Positions 45,381-56,875 of a stretch of DNA of 64,000 bases are shown here, piece after piece (position 1 is the stretch's first letter; every line of letters begins with the position of its first letter). The notes under the pieces were generated by a model. It saw nothing but the letters and a program-made list of their open reading frames with translations. It had not been told where the DNA came from and searched no databases. A program made the translations under genes and the position numbers. Location: positions 143,754 through 207,753 of the forward strand of contig VFIW01000118.1 of assembly GCA_006386115.1 (NCBI GenBank), written 5' to 3'. The stretch comes from Globisporangium splendens (lineage: Eukaryota > Oomycota > Peronosporomycetes > Pythiales > Pythiaceae).

Positions 45381-45960
45381 CCAAGTACAAGCCTGCTATG
45401 ATCGTTGTATGTGGATGCGAGTGACAATGGGCTGGCCGTCATAGATCCCAGCAAAAACCCGGTATATTCAAGTTGAATTCGGTGAGCATGAACGAGATCT
45501 AGTCGCTCAATCTGCTATTCAAGGCAAACTCGGCTTTGACATCAATGTAAGAGAGCAGATTAGTGTTGCTCTGGCTGCCCTAATGTTCGGTCCATGGCGG
45601 GTAAGTGCTGATCGCAAACGGAATCTCCACATCAAGTGCTGGATCGACAGCACATCGGCCGTCTCGTGGACCAATCGACTTGCTTCGAAGAACCTGATGA
45701 GTCAAGAATTGAATCGCACTATCGTTTTTTTGTGAAGCGTTATTCGGATATCGACGACACACATCATGGATGCTCACAATACAATGGCGGATGTGGGATC
45801 CAGACTCCATCTTGGTCAATATCCTGGAACTTTCTGCTCGCCTGCGGACAAGGGCTCTTGCGACATCGAAGTGCCCAGATGACCCAGCCGCAATCAAAGC
45901 CAATTCGCCCGCATCATTTCACAACAGACAATGATGTACCACCTCTCATTAAGGTTTGCG
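45381..45960 (+). mobile_element. Decayed RNase H region of a DIRS/Ngaro-like retroelement
   Basis: Three pieces in different frames line up in order as one RNase H-like module: YVDASDNGLAVI (first catalytic Asp), then INVREQISVALAALMFG and CWIDSTSAVSWTNRLASKN (Glu and second Asp), then RISTTHIMDAHNTMADVGS. The order and the WTN/ASxN/HxxDxxNTMADxGSR wording match the RNase H part of tyrosine-recombinase retroelements as I know them. At least two frameshifts and a TGA separate the pieces, so it is dead. No recombinase or terminal repeats were recognised. Confidence 0.5.
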
Positions 45961-47055
45961 CCACTTGAAAGTGCCCGTTTCGAGAAGCGCAATAGGCACG
46001 AGGTCAATGAGAATGTTGGTTGTCCCGAGATCCTGTGCTGGATGGGACTGCTGTCATGATGCGCTGTGCACGATCGCCAAGAGAAGCGTCTGAGTGCGGC
46101 TCACGTACGCTAGAGTGTGAGCATGTACGCACGTTAATGAGCTTTGCTGCACATTGTGCGATGGTGGTGTGTGGCGTGTATGCGTTGTACTACGAGCACT
46201 TTTGGAGAAAGGACTTCAAATTTTGAATGTCCACATGAAGCACTGATGCTCTCATTACGCTAACGCTTCAGTGTAAGCGTCAGACCGCTTTGCTGCATCT
46301 TTTTGCTGTCCAGTGTGAATAAGGACATGTCGTGGCTTTGCGAAATAGCATGCGCCGAGATCTTTTCCTCGGACTCCAACGGATTATGAAGACGGCTCAT
46401 GTTGTTGCCATTTAACCGCACTCGGTATTTCATTCTGTCTGCTTTGATGGCGTTCGCTTTCCAGTTTCTTTTTCTTCACTTTTCTGGCAGTCCGTGGTTA
46501 TGGCGTAGTGGTCCTTGACCGCTCTGTGCCTTCTTCCCTGTCATTAGCGAGAGCACTGCTCTTACGCGAACATCCTGCAGCTGTGAGATCGCTGTGGTGG
46601 GGGCCGAACATATCCGACATATAGAGATACCTATGCTTCCACTCGCTCGTGTCTTTATCCTTTGTCTTCCAACAGGATAGCTCCAGCAAGCCCGCGCAAT
46701 TACGTGCCAATCCATTTTCGAAGTTGAAGTACAAATCGCCTTTTGCGCTTTCATGCTTCGTAGCGTTGGCGCAAAACGCGTACTGCAGAACATTTCCATC
46801 CCTGTGTTGCTTGCTTCAAAGGGTTCATACTCTGACTCATATTCATCTCCATCTTGAGTCTCACGAAGTGGCGTCGCTCATGCAGCAACAAATTCTGAAA
46901 TAAAACAAGGCAACAAACGACTCAATTTTTTAATGTAGAAAAAGGACTGACCTTTTACCACGTCTTGTTACATTCTTTTTGTGCGTGCTTGCTGCTGTGG
47001 TTTGCTTCAATCTGAACTGTCCCGCTCATTATTTCTCCGCTTTCCCATCCAGCAT
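45961..47055. other. Intergenic, probable element debris
   Basis: No intact gene. On the minus strand, about 46785-46500 has an open stretch (FCANATKHESAKGD..., YLYMSDMFGPHHSDL) without an obvious start that could be a decayed exon; its family is not recognised. Confidence 0.35.
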
Positions 47056-48020
47056 TTACTCGAATTCCAGCACGCGCACGCCGTTTACGTCAATGATCTA
47101 GCATTTCGTATACAACCACACACAGAAGATAACATTATTAGGTAAAATCCAAACATGCGGGCAATTTTGCTCCAGCAATCGTACCTTGTAGAGCCATTTG
47201 CCGTTGCGAACAAGGAAGCGTTGTTCTAATTCGCTGCGGCATTTCTTCAGGATCGCATGCGCTTCTTCCACATTAAGATCAGGCTAAATAGCATCACCAC
47301 ATACACAAATAGCGTCAGTCGTGCTCCCATTTCCGTGAGTATGCTCGTCCCAGTGGGATATATCGATGCACAGCGGAACGTACTCTCCACTCTCTGTCAA
47401 AGATCGACAGGCAAAAGTTCGCGCCATAGCCGTGGGCGCCGAAGTTCACGGTCGCGAGCGTGCCCAAGTAGTCGATCCAGTGCAGCGACGGCACGATCTG
47501 CTTCTTGTCCTCTGGCGTCGTCTCTTCATCGACGGCGCCGATCAGCAAGTTGACCTGGTACGGCGACTTGCGCAAAAATCGCGCCAATTCACCACGCACG
47601 AAGTTTGCCGTCGCTGGACCGTTGAGCGACACGCCGTTGCGCAACTCGTAGAGCTTCATGTTCTTCTGGATGTATTCGCTGAACCCCACGCGGTCGCTCT
47701 GCGGACCCGATCCAACGAGCACCTTGTGCGAGTCCAAATCCACCGTCTACACAGCAAACAGCAAGCGCATCACAAACACCACAACGGCACAGCATGCGCA
47801 TAGTAGGAGTTAGTAAAACGCATATGCATCCTGATCCATAATCGCATCGCGGGCGGAGCGTCAGGTGTCGTCGTATCTTTTCCGCATACGGACGTCACAC
47901 ATACACTAGCAGACGCACCTTGTCTTCGTCGTCCTTGTAGACGAGGATGGAGCGCGCCACTTTGGCGTCGGCCGCCACGATCACAAAGTCCTTGCCCACG
48001 ATGCCGAAGATCGAGTCCAT
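47056..48020 (-). CDS. PSMB2: 20S proteasome subunit beta type-2 (beta4)
   Basis: Four exons (47919-48020, 47384-47746, 47185-47283, 47056-47097) splice in frame to 201 residues, exactly the usual PSMB2 length. It begins MDSIFGIVGKDFVIVAAD and lacks a propeptide with catalytic Thr, as expected for the inactive beta4 subunit. Landmarks are QKNMKLYELRNG, VNLLIGAVDEETTP, SLHWIDYLGTLATVNFGAHG and the last exon IIDVNGVRVLEFE. It forms part of the inner beta rings of the 20S core particle, in nucleus and cytosol. Confidence 0.95.
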
Positions 48021-48456
48021 TTTCTCGTGCGTCTGCTTCTGCTTTCTCTTCGTTCTTTTGTATGGGGGAAGCAACAACGAAATCTTTCGGGTCAGCTTCC
48101 CCCCCCCTTCCCCTCTTTCAGCTTTTTGCAGCCTCAGAAATCAAAATATTAACCAATAACATATCGTAATGAAAAGAATGAGCATGTTTTACTGGATGAA
48201 ATGTGTGGATTGTAGACTTGATTGGCGGATATTGAGATCATATAAATGGAGAATGATGGTCGTTGAGGACCTGTGTATCTTTCTTTGGGGTCACACAATT
48301 GGCGTGATCTTGGAAAGATGCGTGCTTGCTGCAGCATTAGTGCGTGAGACGTACACTTCCCACACTAAGAGCGTTATTAGCTGCACAGTAGGTGCGTAAA
48401 CCGCCGTCGTCTGTAGATATGCATGTCATTCCATCTGCTGCTGTTGGTTACCTTGG
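48021..48456. other. Intergenic, no gene seen
   Basis: PSMB2 upstream region with a short C tract near 48101. No coding frame is recognised. Confidence 0.5.
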
Positions 48457-49762
48457 TCACGCCGCTTTGGTCTTCTTCTCGAGCGCTTTCTTCCGATTGT
48501 CACGATAGCGCTGCAAGTCCTCCCTGCACATCACGTAGTGTCCCAAGTATGCCAATGCTCTATGTGAAGCAGCTAGGACGGATTTGAGCATACACACACA
48601 TGCAATTATCATACCTCTTTCGCTACCGAACGCGGTCGATGTTTGGCTCAGGGTACTTGTCTTTCTCCTCCTGCTCCTTCGAGTCCAGTTCATCTTCCTG
48701 GTTCGCACCTGTCACGTCTCCCGAGGGCAGGTAGTACTCGCTCGCGATCTCCTTCCACTGCTTTGCACACTCCTCATGCTGCTCTTTGTTGAATTCGTGT
48801 CGAGTCACCGTTTTTGGCATACCAATGTCTTCAAAGAGATCGGCGCCTGCTGGCACGAACAATGGCTTTGCGATATCGACTTCCTTTGAACCTTTCGTGG
48901 CTCCAGGAGCGCGGAAGGCGAAGTTTTTCATGGCCGATCGGAATTGCATCACAAGGTTCTTATCCTTCGTGCTCGTGAACAGCACTGTCGCGCCATAGAG
49001 ATGTGCCAAGTAGCGCACTGCTTGGATGATCCCCTTGCGCTTGACGCTGTCTTCGTCGCGGAACGCGTCGTACTTGTTGCCCAAGATCAGCAAAAGCAAC
49101 GGCATGGGCACCACTTCGTCTTTGCCTGGATGAGATGAACCATATCGTCCCATGGCTTCTTGTTTCAACTTGTCGACTGCAAACTTATCCACCGAGTTCT
49201 TCTCCTTGATCTTGAGGACATCGTGCACGCATTTGTACAAAGTGTGAAGCCACTTGATCAAGTACGGGACAATATCTCCAGGCGTCGACAGATCGAGTGC
49301 GAGCACTGACGCGCCGTTGAGGATGCGCTCAGCCGCAAGCGGAACGCGAACTATCTCGTTCACGCATTTCGACTTCGCGAGCTCCCACATGTGCGCCACG
49401 GGTGGACGTGCGCCATTGGACCCTTTCAGACGCACAAACACGTAGTCCAGCGCAGTTGCGGGCTTGGTTTCATCAGCTACAATAGCGAATGCATGCACAT
49501 ACAATGCAATAAGCACATTAGAAGCGCGTCAGTGTCTGTTGACATTGGTGTTGCGTGCACACTTACCTTTGGCGGAGTTGCGGAAAGTCGCCGTCAGCGA
49601 CGTCTTCCCGGACTCTTTCGAACCGGCAGTGAGCGTGAATGTGTCGCGTTCTTCTAGCACATTCGCGTTGTTGTTTTTGCCATCGGCAGTTGCGAGCTCT
49701 TCGGGGACAACTGCGCTTGTTTGGCGTCTTTTGCGGGATCCATGGACGCCAGCATCATCCAA
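48457..49762 (-). CDS. DYNC2LI1: Cytoplasmic dynein-2 light intermediate chain
   Basis: Three clear exons (49567-49762, 48627-49476, 48457-48523) keep one frame. The protein has a P-loop GSKESGKTS, ALDYVFVRLKG and HMWELAKSKC in the switch region, then VLALDLSTPGDIVPYL, LILGNKYDAFRDED, ATVLFTSTKDKNLVM and a charged C-terminal tail ending KKALEKKTKAA. This is the Ras-like fold of dynein light intermediate chains; the short length and wording fit the dynein-2 (intraflagellar transport) type, consistent with motile zoospores. The donor of the second exon is CG|GTAGCG; reading on gives a TAG at once. The 5' end is unsettled: an exon at 49901-49927 (MDRKGADRK) and ASDAKTPSSSSKDIW downstream look coding but run in another frame from the P-loop exon. 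Confidence 0.85.
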
Positions 49763-50242
49763 ATGTCCTTGGACGACGACGACGGCGTCTTCGCGTCGGA
49801 CGCCTGCAGCAATACATACACATACTCAGAGTGAACCTCTTGCCGTGAGGGTACCGCACGTAAACGCACTGCAATGCAGCGAATGCAGCCGCATGTGTAC
49901 CTTGCGGTCCGCGCCTTTTCGGTCCATTTTGTCGCGACAGTGGAAATGGGTCAACAGCTTTTGGCTCACTGCAATAGTATTCTCATAAATAACCCTTTCA
50001 ATGCAATAATTTGATAAACAACTCTATCTAAAACATACATTGCAAAACTGTACTCAATGATATCTAAAATTAGTAATTGTAGTCAATAATAGTCCCTTAG
50101 TAAACACAATATTACATAAGCAGTAGGTAAGCCTCCACGAATACAATTTACTCTATAATTCGATTGACCTATTCAAAAGCATGCACAATGAGCAGCTGCG
50201 GTTCCATTCCAACAGAACTGAAAGGCAAGAAGACCATCCAAA

Positions 50243-51442
50243 ATGGCGACCGCGCCTGCATACACGCGCGCGCAGGTGGACCACTGCGCCTTCTGCACGT
50301 GGTACCCGTCCTTCGAGCATGTGTCCATCAAGAGCGTCGTGGTCACGCTGCCGCCGGCGTTCGTGTCGCTGATCCTCGCGGACGGTGTCGTGCTGCCGGA
50401 CGCGCAGCGCAGCGGCTCCAAACAGCAACTCCAACTCGAGCAACAGCAGGCGCTGCAGAGCGTGCGCGAGCAGGTCGAGGCCACGCTGCGCCGCTTCAAG
50501 GGCAAAGTGTTCCCGAAGCTCAACTGGAGCTGTCCGCGTGACGCGTCCTGGATGCTCGGCACCATGCAGTGCGTCAACTTTGAGGACGTGTTCTTGCTGC
50601 TCAAGTCGTCCGACTTTGTCGTGCACGATATCAGCGAGGTCTACGCCGGCTGCACGGCGCTAGACGCGATCGTTCCGCAATCGCAGCAAGGTGAAGTATC
50701 GGCAGATGAAGAAGTTGCTGCTGCTGTTGCCGTGCCAGTGACACGAAATGGACCGGAGGAAGTGTACCTCGTGCTGAAGAAGTGGTGCAGTTTCTACGAT
50801 TCGATGCTCTTCCGCTGCTTTGTCGTCAACCACTCGCTTGTGGGCGTCTCGCAGCGGAACTGCGATGAGTACTACGCATTCCTATTCGACCAGCAAGATC
50901 ATCTGTGCGAGCTCATCTACAGCTTTTTCGAGAAGCATTTCTTCCGCGAGAGCACCGACGGCGCAACCAAGAAGCAAAGGGCGAAGTCGGCCATTTTCCC
51001 AGACGCAGACTTTATTTTCGACGTGTATGTCGACAAGCAGAATCGTGTGTACCTCTTGGACATCAACGTGTTTGGCGCAGTGACTGATACGCTCCTGTTC
51101 ACGTGGGACGAGCTCTTGGAGTTGCGTGAAGCGAACACCCGCTCCAGGAACGTGTCCGCTGGCAACGACAGCGACGATGACGGTGAGGACGCCGTGCAGG
51201 ACGTTGTGGATTTCCGGATCGTTGAGTCTGAACAAGCGATTCGACCGAATCCATTGAGTGGCTACCGCGTGCCAACGGATCTCGTCGACCATCTCGCTGG
51301 CGGCTCTGGCTTTGAAGCATTCATGGAGCAAGTGAAACGAGACAACGCGAATGCAGGGGACAGTGACAGCAGCAGCGACGCTCACGAGGAGGAGGACGAC
51401 GACGACGACGATGTGGTCTGGGGAAGCGACAACGACGATTAA
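50243..51442 (+). CDS. CDC123: CDC123-like eIF2 assembly factor
   Basis: Single exon, 399 residues. D123/CDC123 features: opening CAFCTWYPSFEHVSIKS, then KLNWSCPRDASWM, CSFYDSMLFRCFVV, FDVYVDKQNRVYLLDINVFG (the ATP-grasp-type Mg/ATP-binding strand) and an acidic C-terminal tail of Asp/Glu/Ser repeats. CDC123 promotes assembly of the eIF2 trimer by binding eIF2 gamma, so it is needed for translation initiation. A Gln-rich loop (about residues 60-75) and a variable acidic loop (about 315-325) are lineage-specific. It diverges from the dynein gene, with about 320 bp between them. Confidence 0.93.
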   Translation: MATAPAYTRAQVDHCAFCTWYPSFEHVSIKSVVVTLPPAFVSLILADGVVLPDAQRSGSKQQLQLEQQQALQSVREQVEATLRRFKGKVFPKLNWSCPRDASWMLGTMQCVNFEDVFLLLKSSDFVVHDISEVYAGCTALDAIVPQSQQGEVSADEEVAAAVAVPVTRNGPEEVYLVLKKWCSFYDSMLFRCFVVNHSLVGVSQRNCDEYYAFLFDQQDHLCELIYSFFEKHFFRESTDGATKKQRAKSAIFPDADFIFDVYVDKQNRVYLLDINVFGAVTDTLLFTWDELLELREANTRSRNVSAGNDSDDDGEDAVQDVVDFRIVESEQAIRPNPLSGYRVPTDLVDHLAGGSGFEAFMEQVKRDNANAGDSDSSSDAHEEEDDDDDDVVWGSDNDD

Positions 51443-51536
51443 CTCGGTTGACTTTACAGAGTGGAGAGAAAACACAAGGAGTTTTTGACTTGATAGATGT
51501 ATTGCATAGATATATTAGTGACGACTTCAATAGACG

Positions 51537-54526
51537 ATGACTTTAGAGCTGACTGCAGGTAAGTCTAATTTGCGTGAAGAGGTTCTGTGTCCAGAGAAAG
51601 CCAAGGGGAGAAATCAACAATGCCCGAGCCTTTCAAGCTTCAAGCCTCACTTTTTCCAAGTACGAAAGGCGTTCGAAGTTGCTGAGGTGCGTACATTATT
51701 GCATTTCGTCTGTTCTCATTGGCCAGAGCCTCGTGCCGCGTGCTGTCAAAGTGGTGAGACCTGATTGCTCTGCTCTGTTTTTGGGAACCGATCTGTTTGC
51801 CGCACTTTCTCCGGAAAGCACACGCACACAGAGACTCATTTAAAACGGTATGTGCTGACCAGAAGAAGCAAGTTTAGCGCAATCATTTTTGTATTTTTAG
51901 TGGCGTTTTCCAGCATGGGCAAAGTTGGAGAGAGCCATAGTCATCCTGGTTTCCATTCGATTCCAGTCGCAGTGCCTGGGGTTCAACCTTGCTTGTTTTA
52001 CTCTAGAGCGGTTGTTTGAGGTGATCGACAAGGGTCGGTCTGATTCGATTGGGTACAATGAATTTCTGCACGGCATCGCGATTCTCTTCCGTGGCTCACG
52101 GAAGGAAAAGCTCAAGTTCATCTTCGATCTCTATGACCTCAGCAGGTGCGTGGCAGTTTACATCCACACTCGCACTCACCAAACTTCCAGGTGAAAGATG
52201 ACGGACTTTGTGCGGATATAGATCGGGGTCCATTTCGCACCATGAGCTCATCACGATGCTGCATCAATTTCCGGAATCGGCACTAGAGCTGATCAAATCC
52301 AAGGACGAGCCCGCGCATCTTGACGGACAGTCAAGGAATAACGCGGTGAGTAACTTCCTGATCATGATACGAACCTTGGTAGCCCAGAGCCTCTGTCTGT
52401 GAACTCATTTCGAGTCATTTTTCGCATTTGTAATGTGGATAATTCTGGACCGTAGCACGACGACATTGAAGCGCTCGTGAACCTCGCGTTTCCGACGCCC
52501 GAATCTGCAAATTCCCGTCTAACGTTCGAGCAATTTTGCGAGTGGTGCGAGACCACGCCCGGCATTACCGATGTACGTGATCACCCTTCGCTCTGTGGCT
52601 TGTTTTCTTCACTCTGTGTGGAGAACACCAACAATGTCAATCCTGGTCTCACTTGTGAATTACGAACTTCTCAGCTATTGATGAGCGTGCTGCCAGCAGA
52701 AGAACCACCGAACTCCCCCGTGCCACCTGTCGATGGGTTTGTTTCGTTCTTGCCATATTGAACCAAACCAATGGACCGAAAAGAGTCTTGCTAATGTCTG
52801 GGTTTGTGCTTGCGTTTTCCCTATTTGCGTGTATCTCCAGCATCGTCGTTCACCCAGTTTCCGACAACTTGGAGATGCGGAAGCGACGCAATTCCCTCAA
52901 AACGCTCACAGTCACGTAAGGTTTTGCAAACTTGCACGTTTGGCTGATGCCACTTTGCCAGATCCTCACGCCGTCGCGAATTGCTGTGTGCCACGCCTTG
53001 ATCCTTTGTAGCCGCTCGTGCCCTCGGATGAACCAGCTCTTTGACGTGTCGAACCGCAAAGACCTGGAAAAGACCCGGCAACTATTGCAGGAAGCTAAAC
53101 AAACCTGTGGATCGATCGAGTCGGTCGCGAGCAAAATCCAGCTCGCACTCACAGAAGTCGAGAAAATGCTGGTTGGAGTCAGCAGCAGCTCGCCCGTGGC
53201 CGCGACGTCAGGCTCAAGCGTGCGAGGGAAACTGATGCGGATGGGGTCGGACTCGGCTGGGATCGATGAGTTTGTGTGCGACGGCGGCGAGACGATGGTT
53301 GGCGATCTCTGGAAGCGCGGCTCGCGGCTCCGGCAGATGATCAAGCGCCACTACGTGTTGCAGGGCAACTTCCTCTACTACTACGCGTACGTTGAGCTTC
53401 CCTTTTGTCCATTGCTGCTGGTATTCGTATTGATGAGTTTGACTTGGGTATGATGACCTGTAGGACGAGGGACGACACGGCACCTCGTGGCGTGACGTTC
53501 ACGTGTGGTTGCTACGTCGAATCGCTGCCGCAGAACGTGATCACCGAGAAGAACGTCAAGTACTACGCGATCGACATCGTCCCAGAGCCCGGTAATACGC
53601 GCGAGACGCGCACGATCTACACGAGATCGCTCGAGGAGCAGCAGAAATGGACACTGGCACTGCGCCGCGCGACGGACATGGTCTCGATCGACGAGTTCTA
53701 CGACATTGGCGCGCAACTCGGATGCGGGCGGTTCTCGAAGGTCTGTGAGGCCACACATCGGGCCACGGGCGCCAAGCACGCCGTCAAGATCATCGACAAG
53801 GCCAAGTTGATCGCGACTGAGAAGGAGCTGCTGCGCACCGAGATCGCGATCCTGAAGCTCGTGACACACGCCAACATCATCCGCTTGCACGATGTCTACG
53901 AGGACAAGCAGCACATCTTCATCGTCACAGAATTCGTGAGCGGCGGCGAGTTGTTCAATCGCATTGTCGGCCGATCGCGGTACACGGAGTCCGAGGCACG
54001 CATCGTCATGGCGCCACTGCTCGAGAGCGTCGCGTACTTGCACCGCCTGGGCATCGTGCATCGCGACATCGAGCCCGAGAATATTCTGTGTGGCGAGAAG
54101 CTCAACGACCTGAAGATCGCGGATTTTGGGCTCTCGAAGCTCGTGCATCCGGAGGAAATCATGAAGTTACCGTGTGGAACGCTGAACTACGTCGCGCCTG
54201 AAGTGCTCTCGCTCGTGGGCTACGGCCGCGAAGCCGACATCTGGTCCGTCGGTGTGATCATGTTCCTGCTGCTGCGCGGCGACCTGCCGTTCCACGACAA
54301 GACGAAGAACGAGATCATCCAGAAAACCATGAACGCCGATGTGAACCTCGACAGCGATCCGGCATGGGCCAGCATCTCGCCCACGTGCAAGTCGCTGCTC
54401 AAAGGGCTGCTCACCAAGGTGCCGACGAATCGGCTCACGGTGCAGGACGCGCTACGCCACGAGTGGTTCCACGTGCGCCGCGGCTCCGAGTCGATGACTG
54501 GGACGTCGCGCGCATCGATGACCTAA
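51537..54526 (+). CDS. EF-hand, PH domain and CAMK-type protein kinase fusion
   Basis: Exons with consistent GT-AG junctions: to 52145, 52222-52345, 52456-52572, 52675-52736, 52841-52915, 53012-53386 and 53464-54526; the exons before about 51901 are uncertain. N-terminal EF-hand-like units (RLFEVIDKGRSDSIGYNEFL, IFDLYDLSRSGSISHHELI, then RLTFEQFCEWCE) recall calcineurin-B/NCS proteins. A helical linker (KDLEKTRQLLQEAKQ) leads to a PH domain (GDLWKRGSRLRQMIKRHYVL to SLEEQQKWTLALRRA), then a kinase: GCGRFSKV, HAVKIIDKAK, HRDIEPENIL, DFGLSK, APEVL. It suggests calcium and phosphoinositide input to one kinase. The catalytic loop has Glu where HRDLKPEN has Lys. Confidence 0.8.
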
Positions 54527-54676
54527 GAGATCAAAAGTCTACAATGGAGAGACAACTGTTCCACAGCAACGATTATAAAGCACCATACCCACCTCCTCCA
54601 CGTCATGTTTGCTTTTAACAAGCACGAGAAGCACATGATGTCCATCGCAGCCTCGGCTGTTGTATTGTGCGAGTGG

Positions 54677-56875
54677 CTATTGACTTCGACTTAGCACTTG
54701 GTTGGTATTTTGCAAGCGATTCAAATGCTGGGCGAGTGCCTGCGATTGTCCCTTGTGCTCTCGCAACGCTTGGCATTTTGCTAGTTCCTGTGCGCGCAGC
54801 TTTGTCGCATCACTGGCAATGATCACGCGGTCGCTTTGTGGTCGCACGGGAGGCTGAAGGAATTCTGGGTGCGTATTGCTGCTGCCACTCTGCGTCAACC
54901 GATTAGAGGATCGGGGAGCAAGCTTTCGAGGATCTATGCCTTTGTGTTGTCGCAGTGAGAGAGTCACGTGCAGCGACGCAAGCACTGGGATCTCTGGGTT
55001 TGTCTGCTCTGTTTGGTTGTTGCTTTTGGTTGCCGCGGTACGTCCCGAGATGCGACGAATCGTTCCGTTTTTCCGTGCTTGCAGCGTTGCAAATCGTGGG
55101 GGAGACGTTGGACGAACGGGAACGCACGCGGTAGTTGGTGCGGTGGGTTTTGTTGGTTTGCGTGGGAAAGATCCCAGTGCTATTGCGTACGGCTTCGTCA
55201 TCGCAAGCAGGTCGAAATTCTTTCGCTTTCGACCACAGAGCTTGCAATAGACCCCACTGGGCTCGATTACCCCGCAATTCGTACACCGGAAGCGGTTCCG
55301 CACGCGCTTCAGGAGCACTGCAAACTTCCGCTGCGTCAGGCAACCGCGCCAGTGGGCTTGTATTCGAATTGCTGCCTTGTGTTGCTTCTGACGCTTGGCC
55401 GTTTTTCTTCTCCTGCGCTGGAGTTCATTGACGTACTCTCTCGCACGATATCCTCGAAATGCCTTCTGGATGCGCATCGCACTCTCTCGCCTGCGCCGAA
55501 GCCTTGCGGCTGTCACGACCGCACGGAGAAGGCGTTGTAGGAGCTTCCCACTCGCATCCAGGAGTTGTTGTTCCTGCCATCGCAGTTCCGCACATTGCAA
55601 CCTCCAACGACGGAATGCTCGTTGTAGCGCTTGCTTGCTGAGGAATGCTAAGAGGATGGTCCCTCCAGTGAGAACTTGCCATCTGCGTCGCAGATCTGTC
55701 TGCGCTCGCTGTGTGAGTATTCGCTGCTGGTAGAATTGGGCAATGCGGAGACGACTCTTGCATTCCAGGTCTTGTATTCGCCGCTGCTTTCGAGCGACAA
55801 CGCGTTGTAAGAAGATTGCGATCGTGCTTCCAGCTTGCAGCTGTCGAGTAGCTTGCTCTCGCTGTCTGCAAATGAAACTATACGCAAGCCGCTGAATTTT
55901 CCTAGATGCGAGAAGTCTTTGCTGCTTGTGTTGGCGCGTGGATCGGCATCGTTGCTCAGTGCGTACGCAGCGGAACCAGCAGGCGATTCGTCTCTAAGCA
56001 TCCAACTGAATTGCGATTTGCTTCTGCTTTTCTCGGCGTCTACGAAGCAGCGATTGGCCTGTGTACCATTTCCAAATCAAGTTGGCGCATCTTGCGTGGT
56101 GGTGTGCTAGCGCGTCCCTACTACTTCGTTCTGACGCGAGTTGTACAGCTCTGGATTGCTTCTTAGTCCGTATTCGCTCTAAGAGGATCTGGATTCGCGC
56201 TTCTCGCTCCCACCAGCTGCACAGGTAGTTGCGGATCGCAAGGCGGGACCGGTAGCGTCGCAAACTCTGGATGGTGAGTTGCCCTGCGGCTTCCTTCAGT
56301 GCCCGCCGAAGCGCATCAACCTGCTGCAACGAGTCGCGTTCTCTCTTCCGCAGAATGAAAATTCGCGCGTGATTTTGAATGGTGTTCGCTGCGAATTGCC
56401 GTTCTTTGCTTGCGATCGAATCTGCTGAGCCTCGCTGAGTACTTCGATTGTCTCGGGTATCATCGAGTCTCATTCGATGATCGCTGTTGCGTCGGATAAT
56501 ACGCGACTTGGGACGAACCAAATGTTCGCCATGTGCTGCCTCGGTGACATCTCCTTGATACTCGCTACCCTCCTGGTGCATAGATCTATCTCGCTGCCTG
56601 GTGTAATATCTCGAATTTGGGTTGCTGCTGTCTGTGTGTTCATCGTGCTCGTCTTCTTCGCCTAGTATATGCATTGAGCTCTCTCGCTTGGCCTGTACTG
56701 GCAGCAAATGAACTGAGCATCCTTGCTCGGTATCGGACGAGTGCTCACTCTTGACTCTTTGCCTGCATTCTCGTTGAAATAGTTGATCCCTGTCGCTTGC
56801 CTGTCTCCTCGTTTGCGGTGGCGATGTCGCACCGAAGACACTCGCTGGGGACCAATCGTCGAATCGTTCCGCCAT
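54677..56875 (-). pseudogene. IQ-motif protein gene with one in-frame TAG
   Basis: From the ATG at 56875 (MAERFDDWSPASVFG) one frame runs to 54677, 733 codons, interrupted only by TAG at 55994-55996 (IQLDA-stop-RRIACWF). Both sides have the same composition: Arg/Gln-rich helices with IQ motifs (ANTIQNHARIFILRKRER, AMRIQKAFRGYRAREYV, AIRIQAHWRGCLTQRKF). Near residue 510 is a zinc-ribbon-like CTNCGVIEPSGVYCKLCGRK. IQ motifs bind calmodulin or myosin light chains. The stop is one C-to-T change from CAG (Gln). It may be a null allele, a base error or readthrough; otherwise a 293-residue truncated protein results. It diverges from the second IQ gene. Confidence 0.65.
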
